Positions 19,891 to 45,700 of a DNA stretch of 64,000 nt are shown piece after piece. Source of the DNA: Zeus faber. Taxonomy: Eukaryota; Chordata; Actinopteri; Zeiformes; Zeidae. Every line of letters begins with the position of its first letter. Within the stretch, counting starts at the first letter, position 1. The translations under genes were made by a program, and so were the position numbers. The stretch covers positions 29,081,152 through 29,145,151 of the forward strand of contig OY482854.1 in the NCBI GenBank assembly GCA_960531495.1, read 5' to 3'. A model generated the notes under the pieces. That model was not told the DNA's origin. It did no database searches and saw only the letters and a list, made by a program, of their open reading frames with translations.

Positions 19891-22800
19891 AAACATAAAC
19901 ATCTTTATAGTTTCTGTCTGAGACTCTCTTAATGCACAAAATGTGTAATATTTGTCTGGAATGGCAAACGTGGTGTGGCATTTTGCATCTTGTAATGTGA
20001 GCCTGTCCTAAGTGGAGCTGACAAGTGCTCTAGGGGGGGAGATGTCTGGTAAGTACAGTGCACAGCCAGAGAGAGGGAGAGGCAGAGAGCACTGCAGAGC
20101 GCTCTGGGAGCTGATCAGCCTGAACACGGAGCCCTACGACGGGCGGCCCATCACCTCCCCAGGCTTCCTTGTTTCCAGGAGCGAGACCGGCTTGATCGCC
20201 ACAACCTGCCTTCCCTGATTGCGGCTTTACATCAGCGCACATGACTTAATGAACAAGTGGCCGTGGCCATCTTTTGGATGAGGTACCACAAAACGACTAA
20301 TTGACCAAACACAGAGGCCAATTGGCGACAATTGTACGAGGCATTAACAACAGGACACCGTACACCTTCAATTGTTATTTACCTGTCCAGCCATTCCCTG
20401 AACATATATTTTCATTATTCTTAAATTATTGAGATTTATGTGGCTAGTTTAGCCATCAAAGTCTAAGAAAAAAAAGACTTTATAAAATACACTTTACAAT
20501 GAACCCAGTGCAGAAAAGTCACTGTGGTTTAACTGTGGGTCTCAACAGACTCACACTCAAGCTCAGTCCTTACCAAAGCAATTCTGAACAAGGAGATGGG
20601 AAAAAACAAAAAAAACAACAAAAAAACAAAAAAAAACACATTCAATAAACAAAGAAAAATGTCTCCATGCTCTGGAGACACAGAGGCTAAAACGGGGGGA
20701 GGGGGGTCTGCCAGATTTGTACGTTGCTTAGCCAGCGAAGAATCAGCAGATCCTGAGGGGAGAGGCCGCGAGGCCGTGCTGCACGTCGAGGTGCAGTAAT
20801 ACTCTTGTAGTGCTCTCTACCCGCGGCGTTGAGGGTTAGCCCTGAATTATCCTTTTGAAAAACCGCTGTACCAAACGGGATCACTGCACCTGCTGTTTCT
20901 CTATCCACCCTCATCCCTCCATCCACCCCTCCACCCCTGCCTTCACTTCTCGACCTGCAGCTGTTCTGCTTCCTGTTGCAGTCTGTCTCTCTCTCTCTCT
21001 CCATCCTGTCGCCCATGACTACCCGATGCCTCTCGGTCTCTCTCTCCCTCGAGTTGAACAACTCCACCCTTTCACCTGCCAGGGAGACATGCCGAGTGTG
21101 GCTGCTCTCACCCAACCCCACCCGCGAGTCTAAGTAAAAAATCTATGTGTAAAATCTCAGAGAAAATCCAACCATCCGTGCACTCGCCCCCTCTGTCAAT
21201 CACTGATACTGGGCTGCCTACCTGTGAGCGACAGCTAATTTTCTCACTCCCTCCCACCTGTTTCTACGCCGTGACTCTACCTCCCGCTCTATCTCGCTCC
21301 CTCTCACCCTTCCTCTTCTTTGACTCTGCAACCCAGAGGCCAGGAAACTGCTGGGTCTAATCTTGTATCTCTCGGCAGTGAGAGCTTCGCTGACGGTGAC
21401 CGACAGTTTTATCTTTGACCTGCAGAGGTATACCTGGGAGGCATATCGCTTGCGCACACGAGACGCACACACACGTCATTGCCCCTAACACAAAACACAC
21501 ACACACACACGGCACTCAGCTGCAGGCACTTGTAGGTCAGTGCCCCTAACACACACACACACACACACGCGCTGATACACCTGTATAGGCATGGACGGGG
21601 TGGGCAACTGGATGCATGCAGCTGGGTGCAGGTGTACAAAATGACTGTGACTAATACATACATGGGCTTATCCTGACGGCCCCACATCCATTCCACAGAA
21701 ACAGGTGGGGATGCACAGCGGATGGCGCAGCGGACAATGGAGCAGAGATGGGCGGTGCCCGCAGGCTTTTTTTTTATTTTTTTAAGGTTAAAAATATTGG
21801 ATATTTATTGGAAGTAAAAAAACAGGAGGACAGCGGGAAAGAATGGTAAAACACGGGAGAATCCCGGGAAAGACAGGAGGGTTGACAGCTATGAGAAAAC
21901 ACACACACCCGGACACACATTTACCCACAACCACCTGCACAGAAGCTCACACAGCCCCTACGGCTTCTGAATCACCAACTACGACAAGTAGCTCAGTTGC
22001 AAACACCACAGCGATAGAGACTGGAGACTGGAATGTTCTTTATCTCTCGTCAGTGCCGTGCTTCATCAGTGGGGTTTGCGAGACCTTTTTTTTTTTTTTT
22101 TTTTTTTTTACTCTGCCGCAAGCTCAGGCAGCAACACAGAAACACTAGACATTTCCACAAAAATAAAACGAGAACTTTGCAGCCTTTCTAAACCTTTTCA
22201 ATTAAATTTCACTTCAAGGCCCCCGGGGAAAGGTAAGCCAAAATAATTGGCATTTAATGTCCAACGCGATAAACACGGCAATAGCTGAAAAGTAAGGAAC
22301 TGAGGAATAAAAACTTGGCGGGAGGATAAATGGAGCTCAACAGAGCTCGGCAAATTTGCATTTAATCAATTGGGGAAAAGGTTTAAATGCAAAGTTAGTT
22401 GCTCTAGACATCGTATCCACACGTGCACGCCCAACGCGCTCACACACACACACACACACACGAGAACTCATCACTCCAATGACATTTCATTGCGCAATCC
22501 ATCTTAATCAGCGAGCCCATCAGAGACAATATATCCTCCACTCCGTCTTTCTCTCTCTCTTTCCCTGCTGCTGGTTCTGGATGGAATGATTGAGGGGTGT
22601 AAAAAGGGAGGATGTTTCTGCCTCTCGCCCCTCCCCTCATCCCATCACCTTCCCTCCTCCTCAAGACGGTTCTTAAGTGCTTGTGGGTTTATATTTGTAG
22701 TGTTTTATGGGAGGCGGCAGGAGCCAGGGGCTGTAAAGTAGCACGCACGCGCATGCGCGTGCGTGCGTGCGTGCATGTGTGTGTATGTGTGTTTAGGGGG

Positions 22801-24740
22801 GTAGTGGTAGAGGAGAGGAGGAGGAGGAGGAGGAAGAGGAGGAGGGGATGAAGACATGAAAAGAGGTGGAGGGGAAGAGTTACTGTAAATCCAATCTTTA
22901 TTGAGAGTTACACAAAACGACAAAACTCTTCCCCACCCAGCCCTGCCTCTGCATGTCACCCCAGCTGATCAATCAGCGCAGCGTGGGGTGTGGTCGAAGG
23001 AAATAAATAAATAAATGCTCGTATTAACATGCTATAAGCCCTTTAAGACACCAGAGCACGGCCTATGTGTGTGTACGCAATACAATCCTCCCCACTGGTT
23101 AGGTATGAACCCCACCACCAACACCCAAACCCCGTCCTCTACCCTAACTTTTAGACTCAATATATCATATAACTGGCCACAGTTGGCCCTAATTGGATTT
23201 CTGCAGCCTAGGGAGCCCAATGGAGCATCAAGGGCTTTCAGAGCAGCCCAGGAAGCCAAATCACAGCAGCTGGCGGTTTCACAGTCCCTACCACTTGGAC
23301 ACCCTGTTGCTCAGAGTAGTGGGTGTCCTCAAGGCCAGTAGTTTGAGCAGGGAGCAATTTCACAGGTAACTTTGTGGAAGAAGCCCGAGGTTTATCGTCA
23401 CCCTCCTCCTTCCTTTCCACTCGGCAGGCCAACTGGACTGCTTTTCCTCTGACGCCGTGTCTCTTTAAGTGCGACTGAAACCACTCCAAGCCTCTTAGTC
23501 AATCAGTTTAGTCATCCAGCGAAAAGGTCAGCCGCCCGGTCAACCCGGACGCCCGGGGAGACGGACGGACGGACCGTCGGCTCGGGCGGCCGATCACTCA
23601 GTTAAGATGGACGAGACGAGCCGGAACGATCCGACTCTGCCGCTCCACCCCCCACCACGTCCCTCCAAGCCCCCGGAGCGGATGCTCTGTACCTGTCTGT
23701 TGCCATGGCAATGCAGGGGGGCGAGATTAGAACAGTCGGTGGCTACTACTTTGCGTACTCCCCTTTTTTCTCTCTTTCCCTGTTTTTGCACTTTCCACCT
23801 CCTCCCCTCCTTCTTCCAACACCCACCCTTTCCCCCACTCCTCAGTCTTGCTCTGGTGTCTCTCAGTTCTTAGTCATGTCACCTGTGACGTTACCGTAGC
23901 TTGCCCCCCCCCCCCCCCCACCTCCCTCCCTCCCTCTCTCCCCCTCCCTCACCTTGCCTCATCCTGTCTGCTAAATGACACTTTACTGACTGCCTCCTCC
24001 GGTTAAATCACTGCCATTTTGGATAGCGGGACTCTGTAAAACCTCCCCATTAAGCACGCGCCGCTGACGTTAAATCACCTATATACAAACACACACGCAC
24101 TCGCACACACACACACACAAACAACAAATCTAAAGATGCAAACAAACAAGCCTAATTGCACACACAAAATCACATCGTAGGCACGCTCACAGAGACGCAT
24201 GCAGTCACACGCATGCACTCGCGACACACTCAGTCACCACACCTCCACACCCACACACACACACACACACACACCTATAAACCACTGTTAATGATTCCCA
24301 TATTCTCTCAGAGGTGGTGGGCTTACACCTGTCGACTGTCAGCTACCAATGAGAATCCATCAATTCAAAACTAAAGGCCCATGATGGAGCATCATTTCTG
24401 CATGCTGGCCTGTCTCGCTCCCCTGATGCCTGAACCACGGCAAGACACACATTGAATCTTCCTCAATGCCCATTTCGCCTTGAGAAGCGCACACACTTCA
24501 TTGCTCTACACGCAGTTTGCTGATGCCATCTAAAGGTAAAACATGGTAGTGCACCGCAGCGCTTCAAAGGAACTTGAGTCTACATGACGAACAACATACA
24601 GCTGCCCCTGGTATACAATGATATATATATATATATAAGGATGTCTATCGGTTCAGCCATAGCTTTGAGTTTGAGTTGAATAAGCTGTGACTATCACTCA
24701 TATATGAAAAATTAGAATTAAAGTATACCTGTTCACGTTA
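19891..24740. other. MACROD1 intron 3 sequence with candidate noncoding elements
   Basis: No exon found. Simple tracts include CA/TG runs near 21500, 21550, 22440, 24100 and 24250, polyT at 22086-22109, polyC at 23905-23920 and a GAGGAG run near 22815-22850. The segments 20000-20400 and 22190-22400 look unique and non-repetitive; the second contains paired octamer-like words. Confidence 0.4.
22355..22393. promoter_or_regulatory. Inverted pair of octamer-like sites
   Basis: TTTGCATTTAA at 22355-22365 and its exact reverse complement at 22383-22393 are separated by 17 bases. ATTTGCAT is the classical POU octamer in reverse. This makes it a possible intronic enhancer element for FLRT1 or MACROD1, with function inferred only from the motif. 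Confidence 0.35.
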
Positions 24741-25255
24741 TTTTTTTCAGGTACCTCCAAAACAGCTCTTATACTGTACAGCAGCAGATCATTCCTAAAG
24801 CTGTGGCTCATGTTCTCACAGAGACTGAGGAAGCTGCACACATCCCACCGATTGCCAGGTCTCTGCACCGGCTTCCAGTGTCAAGAATTGATTTGAACAT
24901 ATTTCTCATTCTGTAAATCTCTCAGTGGCTTTGGGCCAAAACACATGTGAACTGTTCAAGCCTCTGAGGTCATCTGGCACTGGTCTACCAACTGTAAATA
25001 AAGACAGAACACGAACATACAGCATTTACTTATTATGCGATAGGTTATTGGAACAAACTTCCAGAAGATCTCAGACTTACCCCAACATTAACTACTACAA
25101 AACACTTTGACCTTTTCATTAGTTCTTTTTTTTTTGTTTTTTAGCTATTTCTATGCTTGCTCTGTCTTTTTTATCACATCTTTTATGTTTTAGATAAAGC
25201 ACTTTGAATTGCTCTTGAGTATGACATGTACTATACAAATAAACCTGCCTTGCAT
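24740..25255 (+). mobile_element. LINE 3' tail (L2/CR1-like), decayed
   Basis: Broken frames preserve the order seen at the C-terminus of fish L2-type reverse transcriptase ORFs: ARSLHRLPVS, then YWNKLPEDLR, then a FDLFIS-type segment, followed by an AT-rich tail. Stops interrupt it throughout. It lies in MACROD1 intron 3, antisense to that gene. Confidence 0.6.
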
Positions 25256-25908
25256 GTAAAATAATTAAAAGAGTTATTGCCAGGCATTAGGTTTTGAGAG
25301 CAGGGAGGTCAAGGTGCACTGCCGTTATCTATGCACACGCAGAAACCCGAATGCAAGCAGTACCACAGCACACACAAGAGCACGATTTTCTTTTAAGCGG
25401 GGACTTATACAGACGTGTTTCAGGCTACAATGGGTAAGTTTGGAAAAAAGCAAAGACATCCTTCCCCCTCCCTCGCCCCCATTCTCTCTGCTTTCCAATC
25501 CCTTAACGCCCATGTGTGGTTAAACTTTCACTTTCATGGCGGGTCACGGCTGAATTCTGATATGCACATCGATGGCGAGGAGCCATCCACCACCCCACCC
25601 CCCCCACGTGCTGCTTCAGAGAGAAGAGTAATCGGTCAAATAATTTGGGCTGGAGGGTCGCGCTGGTAAGATCAATGCTGCTGACATGCTGTCGTGTTAT
25701 CTCCCTCATGTATGTTCACAGATTAATTGGGACCACTCTCGATTTGAAACACAAGAATCAACTTGAGTCAGCTTCAATAAAAATGCAAGATCTAAGTCAA
25801 TACGATTAAGACATTTAAAAAGGCCTTCAACGGCCTTGTGGATCTGTTGATTTCATATTTTTAAACTGACACACATCATCACTTATCCTTTCTCTCTTTC
25901 AAACACAC

Positions 25909-38237
<12,329 letters not shown>

Positions 38238-39400
38238 GGCGCGTTGTGCGGCACGCACCCGGGTCGCTGGCATCCATCCGGCGTGGACACTGTCGCGTCG
38301 CGCTCCGGTTTCCGTCCCCCCTCCTCGGCGCCGGGACGCTGTCAGGCGCGGGCCACCATGTTTGTCTGGGACGACGACGCGAACAAACGACGTAGCGAAC
38401 AGTGTTGGGTCGTTCACGAACGAGCCGGTTGTTTTGAGCGGCCCTTCTGGAGGAGCGAAGGGAACGCGGTCTCGCCGATGAGTCGTTTTTTTGTTTTTTT
38501 TTGTTTTTTGTTTTTTCGTTGTTTTGCCAAGTTTAGAGACATACGTCGTTCTCTTTGTTTAGGCTGCCAGACGGTTGCTAATGCTACAAAATACCGTTGT
38601 AAACCTGCACAACAATAACTCACTCTCGTACCTGTTTTGTTCATTTTGTATTGTGAAACGTTTGAATATTATCCAAATAAATACGAAATTAACGAAATGA
38701 AGAGTGTCATATATTTTCACGTGTTATTGCTGCCATTTGCCGATGGGCAGATTGGCAACACACACACACACACACACACGGATAAAAAGAAGGAAGAGCG
38801 TTTCTTTTGAACGGCTCTCGGAAACGGACGGAGCCAAAAGATCCGGTTCCCTCCAGAGAGCCGCAATTCCCATCAGTACAGCGGTACAAAGTGAGTGGAC
38901 GGAGGGTCTGTCGTCCCCACACGAAACCACGGACACTCCACCTGCAGCGTGCATCTCACTTTATGTCTGATTGGACTTGATGATATGAGTTAAATACACA
39001 CCTATATGAATGGAGGGCCGCGCGGCCGTGGGACCGTCGTAGCAAATAGTGACTTGACAATAAATCAATTTCCAAAATGCCACCGCGGGGCTGTCGGCGC
39101 CACCCATCAGTTCAGAAAGGACCAGCACAAGGCTGTGTTTTTAACATGGCTTCAATTCGGTCGTTAAAAAAAAAAAAGAAGAAAAAAAATTGGGCTTGAA
39201 AGTCCTCCCGGTGATCATTTTGGAGATTGTGTATGTATTGTATATTTTGATTTTGATTTTGATTTTTTTTACTCTCGAGCTTCCTTTTCGTTGCACCATC
39301 CCCTACCACGTACAGATCCCTTCCGCCCGCCTGTGTGTGTGTGTGTCGTGGAAAGACACTCGGCCAAATCAACTGACGCTGATGTGACGCTGCACCCCGT
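38238..39400. other. MACROD1 upstream / intergenic region
   Basis: 38238-38400 is CpG-rich and probably holds the MACROD1 promoter. Beyond that is AT-rich sequence with a short CA tract at 38759-38780. No exon for FERMT3 was recognised here. Confidence 0.45.
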
Positions 39401-39459
39401 GGCTGTCTTCATGCTGTACCCTGCCTGTCGAGCCCAAACCCAAGAGAATCCAAAAGTGT

Positions 39460-39790
39460 TACAACAGCGGCCCACAGAACCACCAGTACATAACCTACCC
39501 TCCTTTTACCTTTACTTACTTAGACTTAGTTCCTCCCGTTCCTTCTGGAACATTGGGCGACGAGTCCCCTCCATTTGCTCCGGTCCCCGGCGACCCTTCT
39601 TGCTCCATGTCAGCTGACACCCATTTCATTTAGGTCTTCCTTGACTGTCTGTCTCCATGGCTTCTTCGGCCTCCCTCTCTTCCTCTTTACACCCTTTGGC
39701 ATTTACCGTCTACAAAACCCATAACCCTAACCCTAACCTCCTTTTACCGTCTACAAAACCTCTGCCGCCTGCTTACCTGCTTTACACCTG
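39460..39790 (-). mobile_element. LINE 3' tail relic with telomere-like insert
   Basis: On the minus strand the broken frame resembles the C-terminal tail of an endonuclease-RT LINE (a TVKEDLNEMG-like segment, then an RSKWRGLVAQC-like segment). It is interrupted at 39720-39742 by CCCTAA units bracketed by an 18-base direct repeat. Confidence 0.5.
39720..39738 (-). repeat. Short interstitial telomeric repeat, (CCCTAA)n
   Basis: Slightly imperfect CCATAACCCTAACCCTAACC, flanked by TTTACCGTCTACAAAACC at 39702-39719 and 39743-39760. Confidence 0.88.
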
Positions 39791-39829
39791 AATTAGAGAC
39801 GGGAGTTTTATGACTGAGTGAGAGAGGGA

Positions 39830-40080
39830 TGATTTGTCCATCACAGAGTACGTTTCGCAGAGAACAAGCACTGAGGCAACGCCACGCATTTCACCACCCG
39901 AGTAACTGACGGAGCGGGGAGCAGTGGCCGCCACACAGAGGCGCCCGGAGAGCAGTTCAGGGGGTTAAGTGCCTTGCTCAAGGACACATCAGCGCGCTAC
40001 CAGGAGGAGCCACGGATCGAACCGGCTACCTGCCGATGCCCGGACGACCCGCTCTACCTGCTCAGCCGCTGCCCCCAGTT
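39830..40080 (-). mobile_element. tRNA-derived SINE, minus copy
   Basis: On the minus strand: an A-box-like GCTGAGCAGGTAGAGC, a B-box CCGGTTCGATCC, then TGTCCTTGAGCAAGGCACTT. It shares the head and core with the plus-strand copy at 61645-61855. Confidence 0.75.
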
Positions 40081-40114
40081 TGGTTAGAATTTGTCTTGAA
40101 AAGGGTGTTTTTTT

Positions 40115-40515
40115 AATTTCATGTTGACAAAAAGGCAGGCGGCCGAAGTGGAGGCGGCAGAGTTGAGGATGTTGAGGTTTTCATTGGGAGCGACGAGGAC
40201 GGACAGGATTAAGAAGGAGGACATTAGAGGGACAGCTCAGGTCGGACAGTTTTGTGGAAAAGTGAGAGAGGCCAGATTGAGATGGTTTGGACACGTGTGC
40301 AGGAGAGATGAGAGTTACATTGGGAGAAGGAGGCTGAGGATGGAGCTGCCAGGCAAGAGGAAAAGAGGAAGCCAAAGAGAAGCTTTAAGGAGGTGCTGAG
40401 GGAGGACATGCAGGCGGTTGGTGTCAGGGAGGAGGATGCGCAGAACACAAGGTGTTGGAGGCAGATGATCCGCTGTGGCCACCCCTGACGGGAGCAGCCC
40501 AAAGAGAAAGAAGAA
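40115..40515 (+). mobile_element. LINE ORF C-terminal relic (RTE-like endonuclease-RT)
   Basis: The plus frame encodes ELRMLRFSLGATRTDRIK, then LRWFGHVCRRDESYIGRR and, after a frame change, a REDMQAVGVREEDAQ-like tail and terminal AAGAAGAAG. This is the typical end of fish RTE/BovB-like LINE ORFs. It is truncated at both the 5' end and internally. Confidence 0.75.
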
Positions 40516-41155
40516 GAAGTTGTTCATCTCTCTGGTACACGCAGCCACTGGTTTGTCTACGTAAATCACGTTTGATTTCCATCATTTTCTCAGTAAGCTG
40601 AATGATTTTCACTTTCCGCTATGTAACAGGTGGATGACGTAAATTAAAAAAAATAAAATAAAAACGACCTGATCCGTCCCGTGGGGATCATTTTGAACGT
40701 GAGCGCACGCGTGCAAGATCGGTCCCCTGCGACACACTCACACACAGCCACACAGCCACACACAGACACACACACACACACACACACACACTGCCAAACG
40801 GCGTTGCCCAACAAGCCTGATGTACAGCCAGTCAAACTCCGAGCACGTCTCGTTCACACTTCCGCTTGGCGGAAACTGACAAAAGAGGAACACCCATTTA
40901 GTTTTGACAAAACTGACGCAGCACAGGCAATACCGACAAGTTGCACAAACCGCATAGCCTTCTTGGGTTGAGGGAAAGGAGGTGAGGTGGGGTGGAAAAA
41001 GAAAAGACAAGACGGAAGCACAGCCGCAGTAAATATACTGTATATGTGCCTTTTGCATCGAAACCTACTGCTGCAGAGAATTCTACGCCAGAAAGCTCCT
41101 CCGCTCCACAAAACCCGAGGACAGAGGACTGACGGTAAAGTCTTCCGAGGTTGTG

Positions 41156-41188
<33 letters not shown>

Positions 41189-42362
41189 ACAGTGTCAGGC
41201 ATTGATGTCCCCGGACACGTCCAAGCCGATCAGAGACGTCTGGTGACCATAACTCAATCCTTTCACAACAAATGTATCAGTCAACAAACGAATGAGTGCA
41301 TCAGGTGCAGAATTTTTTTTTATTTTGTATATGCGGCTCAGGTGTGGCTCCTGCGCTGCTCTTCGCTGCCGAGCCAGACTGCTGCATCCCTCCGAGGGCC
41401 TCTAAGACCCTCCTCTGCTTGAAAACGAAATGGCTGGGGGAGCAATTTCATGACACTTGAGTAGAAAATACATGAAATTCATCGTTAGCGAGGAGTGCGG
41501 ACCAGAAAAGACACACACACACACACATACACACGCACCAAAACAGACACACACACTCACACACACACACACACACACACACACCAAACAGACACACACA
41601 CACACACATACACACACCAAACACACACATACACACACCAAACACACACACACACACACACACACATACACATGTTGGATGAGTGGATTGGGTGAGCATG
41701 TCACTGGGACATGACAAAAGCGGAAGTGTGTCCCCCTGAAGATTGTTCATCTCAGAAATAGGAAGTGATCTTCAGAACTGAGTTCAGAATAACCTTGTGT
41801 GTGTGTGTGTGTGTGTGTTACTCTGTTCCACATGTCAGTCTCACATTGTACCATGTGAGTTTGTGGGGAAGTCTTGTGTCGTCTGCCCTCTCACTTTCTC
41901 TATTGATCTGTTTCATCCAATCAGTTAGTCAGTTGAAACTAAACCAAATGTGTTTAAAATCCTTTTTAATGCTTTGCGTTTTCATTTAAATTTACGATTT
42001 TTCTTAGGAAAGTTCGTTTCTCAATTCATTTGACAGTTGACATGTGCCAGAGCCAACTGGGCTCTGTTAACAATTTGCAATTTCGTTTTCAAGAGCCAAA
42101 CACATTCAAAGTGGAGTAAATGCTCTCTTGTTATCATTACAGTTTACGATGTTAATTTAATTCTCTTCGTCAGGATATTCTTATTTATGCTGGAGCAGTC
42201 TCAATCAATCATGAAATCACCACAAAATAAGTGGGTCATAAAGCATTGGAGCATTTTTGGTGAACTGATGAAACTGATGGCGGAAGGCAAGTCCACTTTC
42301 ATCCTCTTATCACTCGTCTCCCTCTTCTTTTCTCTTCTTCCCTCTGTCGCTCTGTCCACAGG
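40516..42362. other. Upstream region of FERMT3
   Basis: Holds CA/TG microsatellites (40740-40790, 41155-41186, 41505-41671, 41801-41818). A possible 5' UTR splice donor GACG|GTAAAG lies near 41133. The region ends in a strong polypyrimidine tract and CCACAG directly before 42362. No upstream FERMT3 coding exon was recognised. Confidence 0.45.
41505..41671. repeat. (CA)n-rich compound microsatellite
   Basis: CA units interrupted by CCAAACAG and TA steps over about 167 bases. Confidence 0.95.
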
Positions 42363-42652
42363 ATGGCAGCTTGGGATCTATCGGTCTCAGTGGAGGACCT
42401 GGGCCTAGATGCCCTGCCCCTCACGCTGAGCGTGACCTCTGACCTTCACATTGGAGGGGTCATCCTAAAGTTGGTGGAGAAGATACGTGAGTCCCTCTTG
42501 TCCATCCACCCGTCTGTGCGTCAGGTGTCCATTCGTCTGTCTGTCTGTCTGTTCGTCCGTCCATCCATCTGTCTGCGAGCGTTTCCCGGAGCATCCCAAA
42601 ATTCTCCCTTTATAATAAGACACACAAAATGCATTTCCTGAATTTGCACACA

Positions 42653-42700
<48 letters not shown>

Positions 42701-45700
42701 GATAAACACCCTTTTAATGTGTCATGCTTGCCATGAGGGACACAGTGTGCGTCCTTCCTCTGCAGAGATGCAGCAGGACTGGTCGGACCACGCTCTGTGG
42801 TGGGAGCAGAAGCAGCAGTGGTTACTCCGGACGTCCTGGACGCTGGAGAAGTGCGGCATCCACGCCGATGCGCGGCTTCTCTTCATGCCCCAGCACAAGC
42901 CCCTGAGGCTCGGCCTCCCCAATGGCGTGACCCTGAGGCTGCGGGTGTGCTTCTCCGGCCCCGTCTTCCACACCGTGCTGGGCATCTGTAAAGTGCTAAG
43001 TGAGTCAAAATCCTGACGAAGGGGATCCCTTCAACTCAAAGGATCCCTTTCTTCTTGATTCTATGCAAATGCTTCACCCAACTGGCCAGATATAGATATA
43101 GGTCCATTAAAGGTCGCTCCCACCTTGCTCCATTACTGCGTTGACATTTTGACACCAAACTTTGTACATGATTGTACAGTTTTGATTGCACCTCGGAGCA
43201 AAAGCCCTTAAATACAGTATGTCCCCTTAGTTTTCTGTCAATTTGTAAGTAAGGAAAAGAGGAGAGGGAGGGAGGGAGGGAGAGAGGGAAATATCCACTG
43301 TCCACTGTGGTCCTCATTCTACATATTAAAGCATTGTTTTCTGTCCTTATGTAGTCATTTTTTATTTGCCAGGGATTCAAAGTGTAAGCAGAGGGCCGAT
43401 GCAGGCAACAACATAACTCATCTAATTTCTAAAGTATGGTCCGGAGAGAAAATGCTCAGGAGCTAATCCATCGTTGACCAGCATTGGCAACACAACCAGG
43501 CATCTGTAATGACACATGCTGCATTATGCTATGGAGAGATACTTTACAGTAAATGAATATGTGTTTGTAAGACACCAACGTTCTTTTGGCCTCTTGTGTA
43601 TATTATACTAACTGACCCGAAGGAGCTGCAAAGAAAACATTCTCGCCCGTTTATCTTTCACTGCGTCTCCTCCCTCACGTCCACAGACATCCGCCACCCC
43701 GAAGAACTGTCCGTCCTTCGACCCCTGGAGGAGAAAAAGAAGAAAAAAAGCAAAGACAGTGCAGAGGAGATCTACGACCTCACTGAGGTGCCTCTCACCT
43801 CAGGTAGGACCTCCACCCGCACTCCCATGGGTGCAGACTCTTGTTCTGTCTTGAGAGGCTCATCCGAACATATGCAATTACACCCCATCGCATCCTCATT
43901 TTGATTCAGGATGATAGTGAGCAAGAGAAACTTGCTTACTATCATCTGACGACTATCCCTGACATGAGTTGAACTGCGCTACCATTGTGCCTATTTATAC
44001 GTTTTTTATAAAGAAGTATCAACATTTCTGATAGAATACAGATAGAGCATTCTGATCAAACCTTCTGATTCAGAGATCCAAATCATGAAGGGACTCTCTT
44101 GAAGCCCCTTTCACACATGCAGTCTTTCCCAGCGATGTTCCGGAACAGTTCCCGCATGGGGTCATGCGTGAATGGGAGCACGGATCGATATTTCGGGAAA
44201 TTTGTTCCAGCGATTTCACACCTCAAGACCTAGTAACATTTCCGGGAAAATGCTGGGACACCCATAGACGGCAGAATATCGACAAAACACAAATAGTGGT
44301 TTTTTTGCGAATATTTATTTCGTACAAATATTTACAAAATCTTTTTTGTTTACCAAAAGTATCACCTTTTTACTTACAAGATATACTGTTACATATACTG
44401 GTAAGGCATTTTAAAAATACAGATATTTCACTAACATCTGAGGCCCTATACCTTTATCTACCTTCACATTTAGAATGTTTTGACATTAGATATTTGAATC
44501 TGAGCGCGGGGGCTGAATTAAAGCACACTAAACTCAGATGGTTTCCATGATGAACCCTTTGGTTCCCCGTGCACCATCTCCCTTTACACCCCCAGTCAGC
44601 CGACCCTGCTTGTACAACGGCATGCCAGCTCATTTCACCGACTCACCCAAGACGGAGGAGGTCTACAAAATGCTGTCCGTCTCCCAGCCCGCCCCCGCCC
44701 CCGAGACCATAGCCAAGCAGTACCGGCCGGCCAGCGTGGTGGACAAGGCCCACATCAACAGCAGGTTTGTGCCAGTACGCACACAACACACACAAATGCA
44801 ATACCTATGGAGTCATAATGAATAAGAAAAACACCCTCTCATTCTCCAGGTGGCTGGACTCCTCTCGCTCCCTCAAGCAGCAGGGGGTCCAAGAGAACGA
44901 CCGACTTTGGCTTCGCTTCAAATACTTTTCCTTCTACGATCTCGACCCCAAGGTGTGTGCGTGCGCGTGTGTACCGGTGCATATTTGCCTCTTGCAAGAT
45001 TGACGATAGAAGATATACTCCCTCCCTCCCTCCATTCCCGTTTCTCCCATCTCACTCCCATCTCCACTTTTCTGTCATGCCTCCCTATCCCTCCCGCTAA
45101 ATTTCACCTCCCCGCACTCCCCCGCTCCTCTTCTTCACCCCCCTGCCCCTCGCGCTCTCTCTCCCCCTCTTTCCGCCCCCCAGTACGACGCGGTGCGTCT
45201 GACGCAGCTGTACGAACAGGCCCGCTGGGCGATCCTCCTGGAGGACGTTGACTGCACAGAGGAGGAGATGATGCTGTTCGCGGCTCTACAGGTAAGGCTG
45301 GACACACCGCTGTGGGACAGTTTTGTGGGGGTTTTTTCATGCCCAACGATGATTATTTGACATCCCCCAATACCATGAGAAATCTTGTTTAGTTATCGAG
45401 TTGTGTAATTATCCTTTTTAAAAGTCCCCTCTGTCCTTTTGCCCTCTTACTTGCAGTATCACATCAGCAAGCTGTCGCTAACTGAGCCCCAGGCACTGAG
45501 CTCTAATGCGGCCATGGACGACCTGGAGTCAGCCCTCCAGTCCCTGGAGGTCAAGATGGACGGAGGAAGCGGCACCGCCAACGATATGCTGGTCAGACAT
45601 TTTTATATGACAGACAGCCAGGACAGCTGTCTTTCTTTTTTTGTTTGTCTACAGTGTAATTGCTGTTTTGAGTTTTTGGAAATTTTATTTTATTTTTTTA

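Noticed and set aside
20020..20240. Possible coding exon, both strands open
   Set aside because: No bounded splice sites in a usable phase and no family resemblance. At most a conserved noncoding segment.
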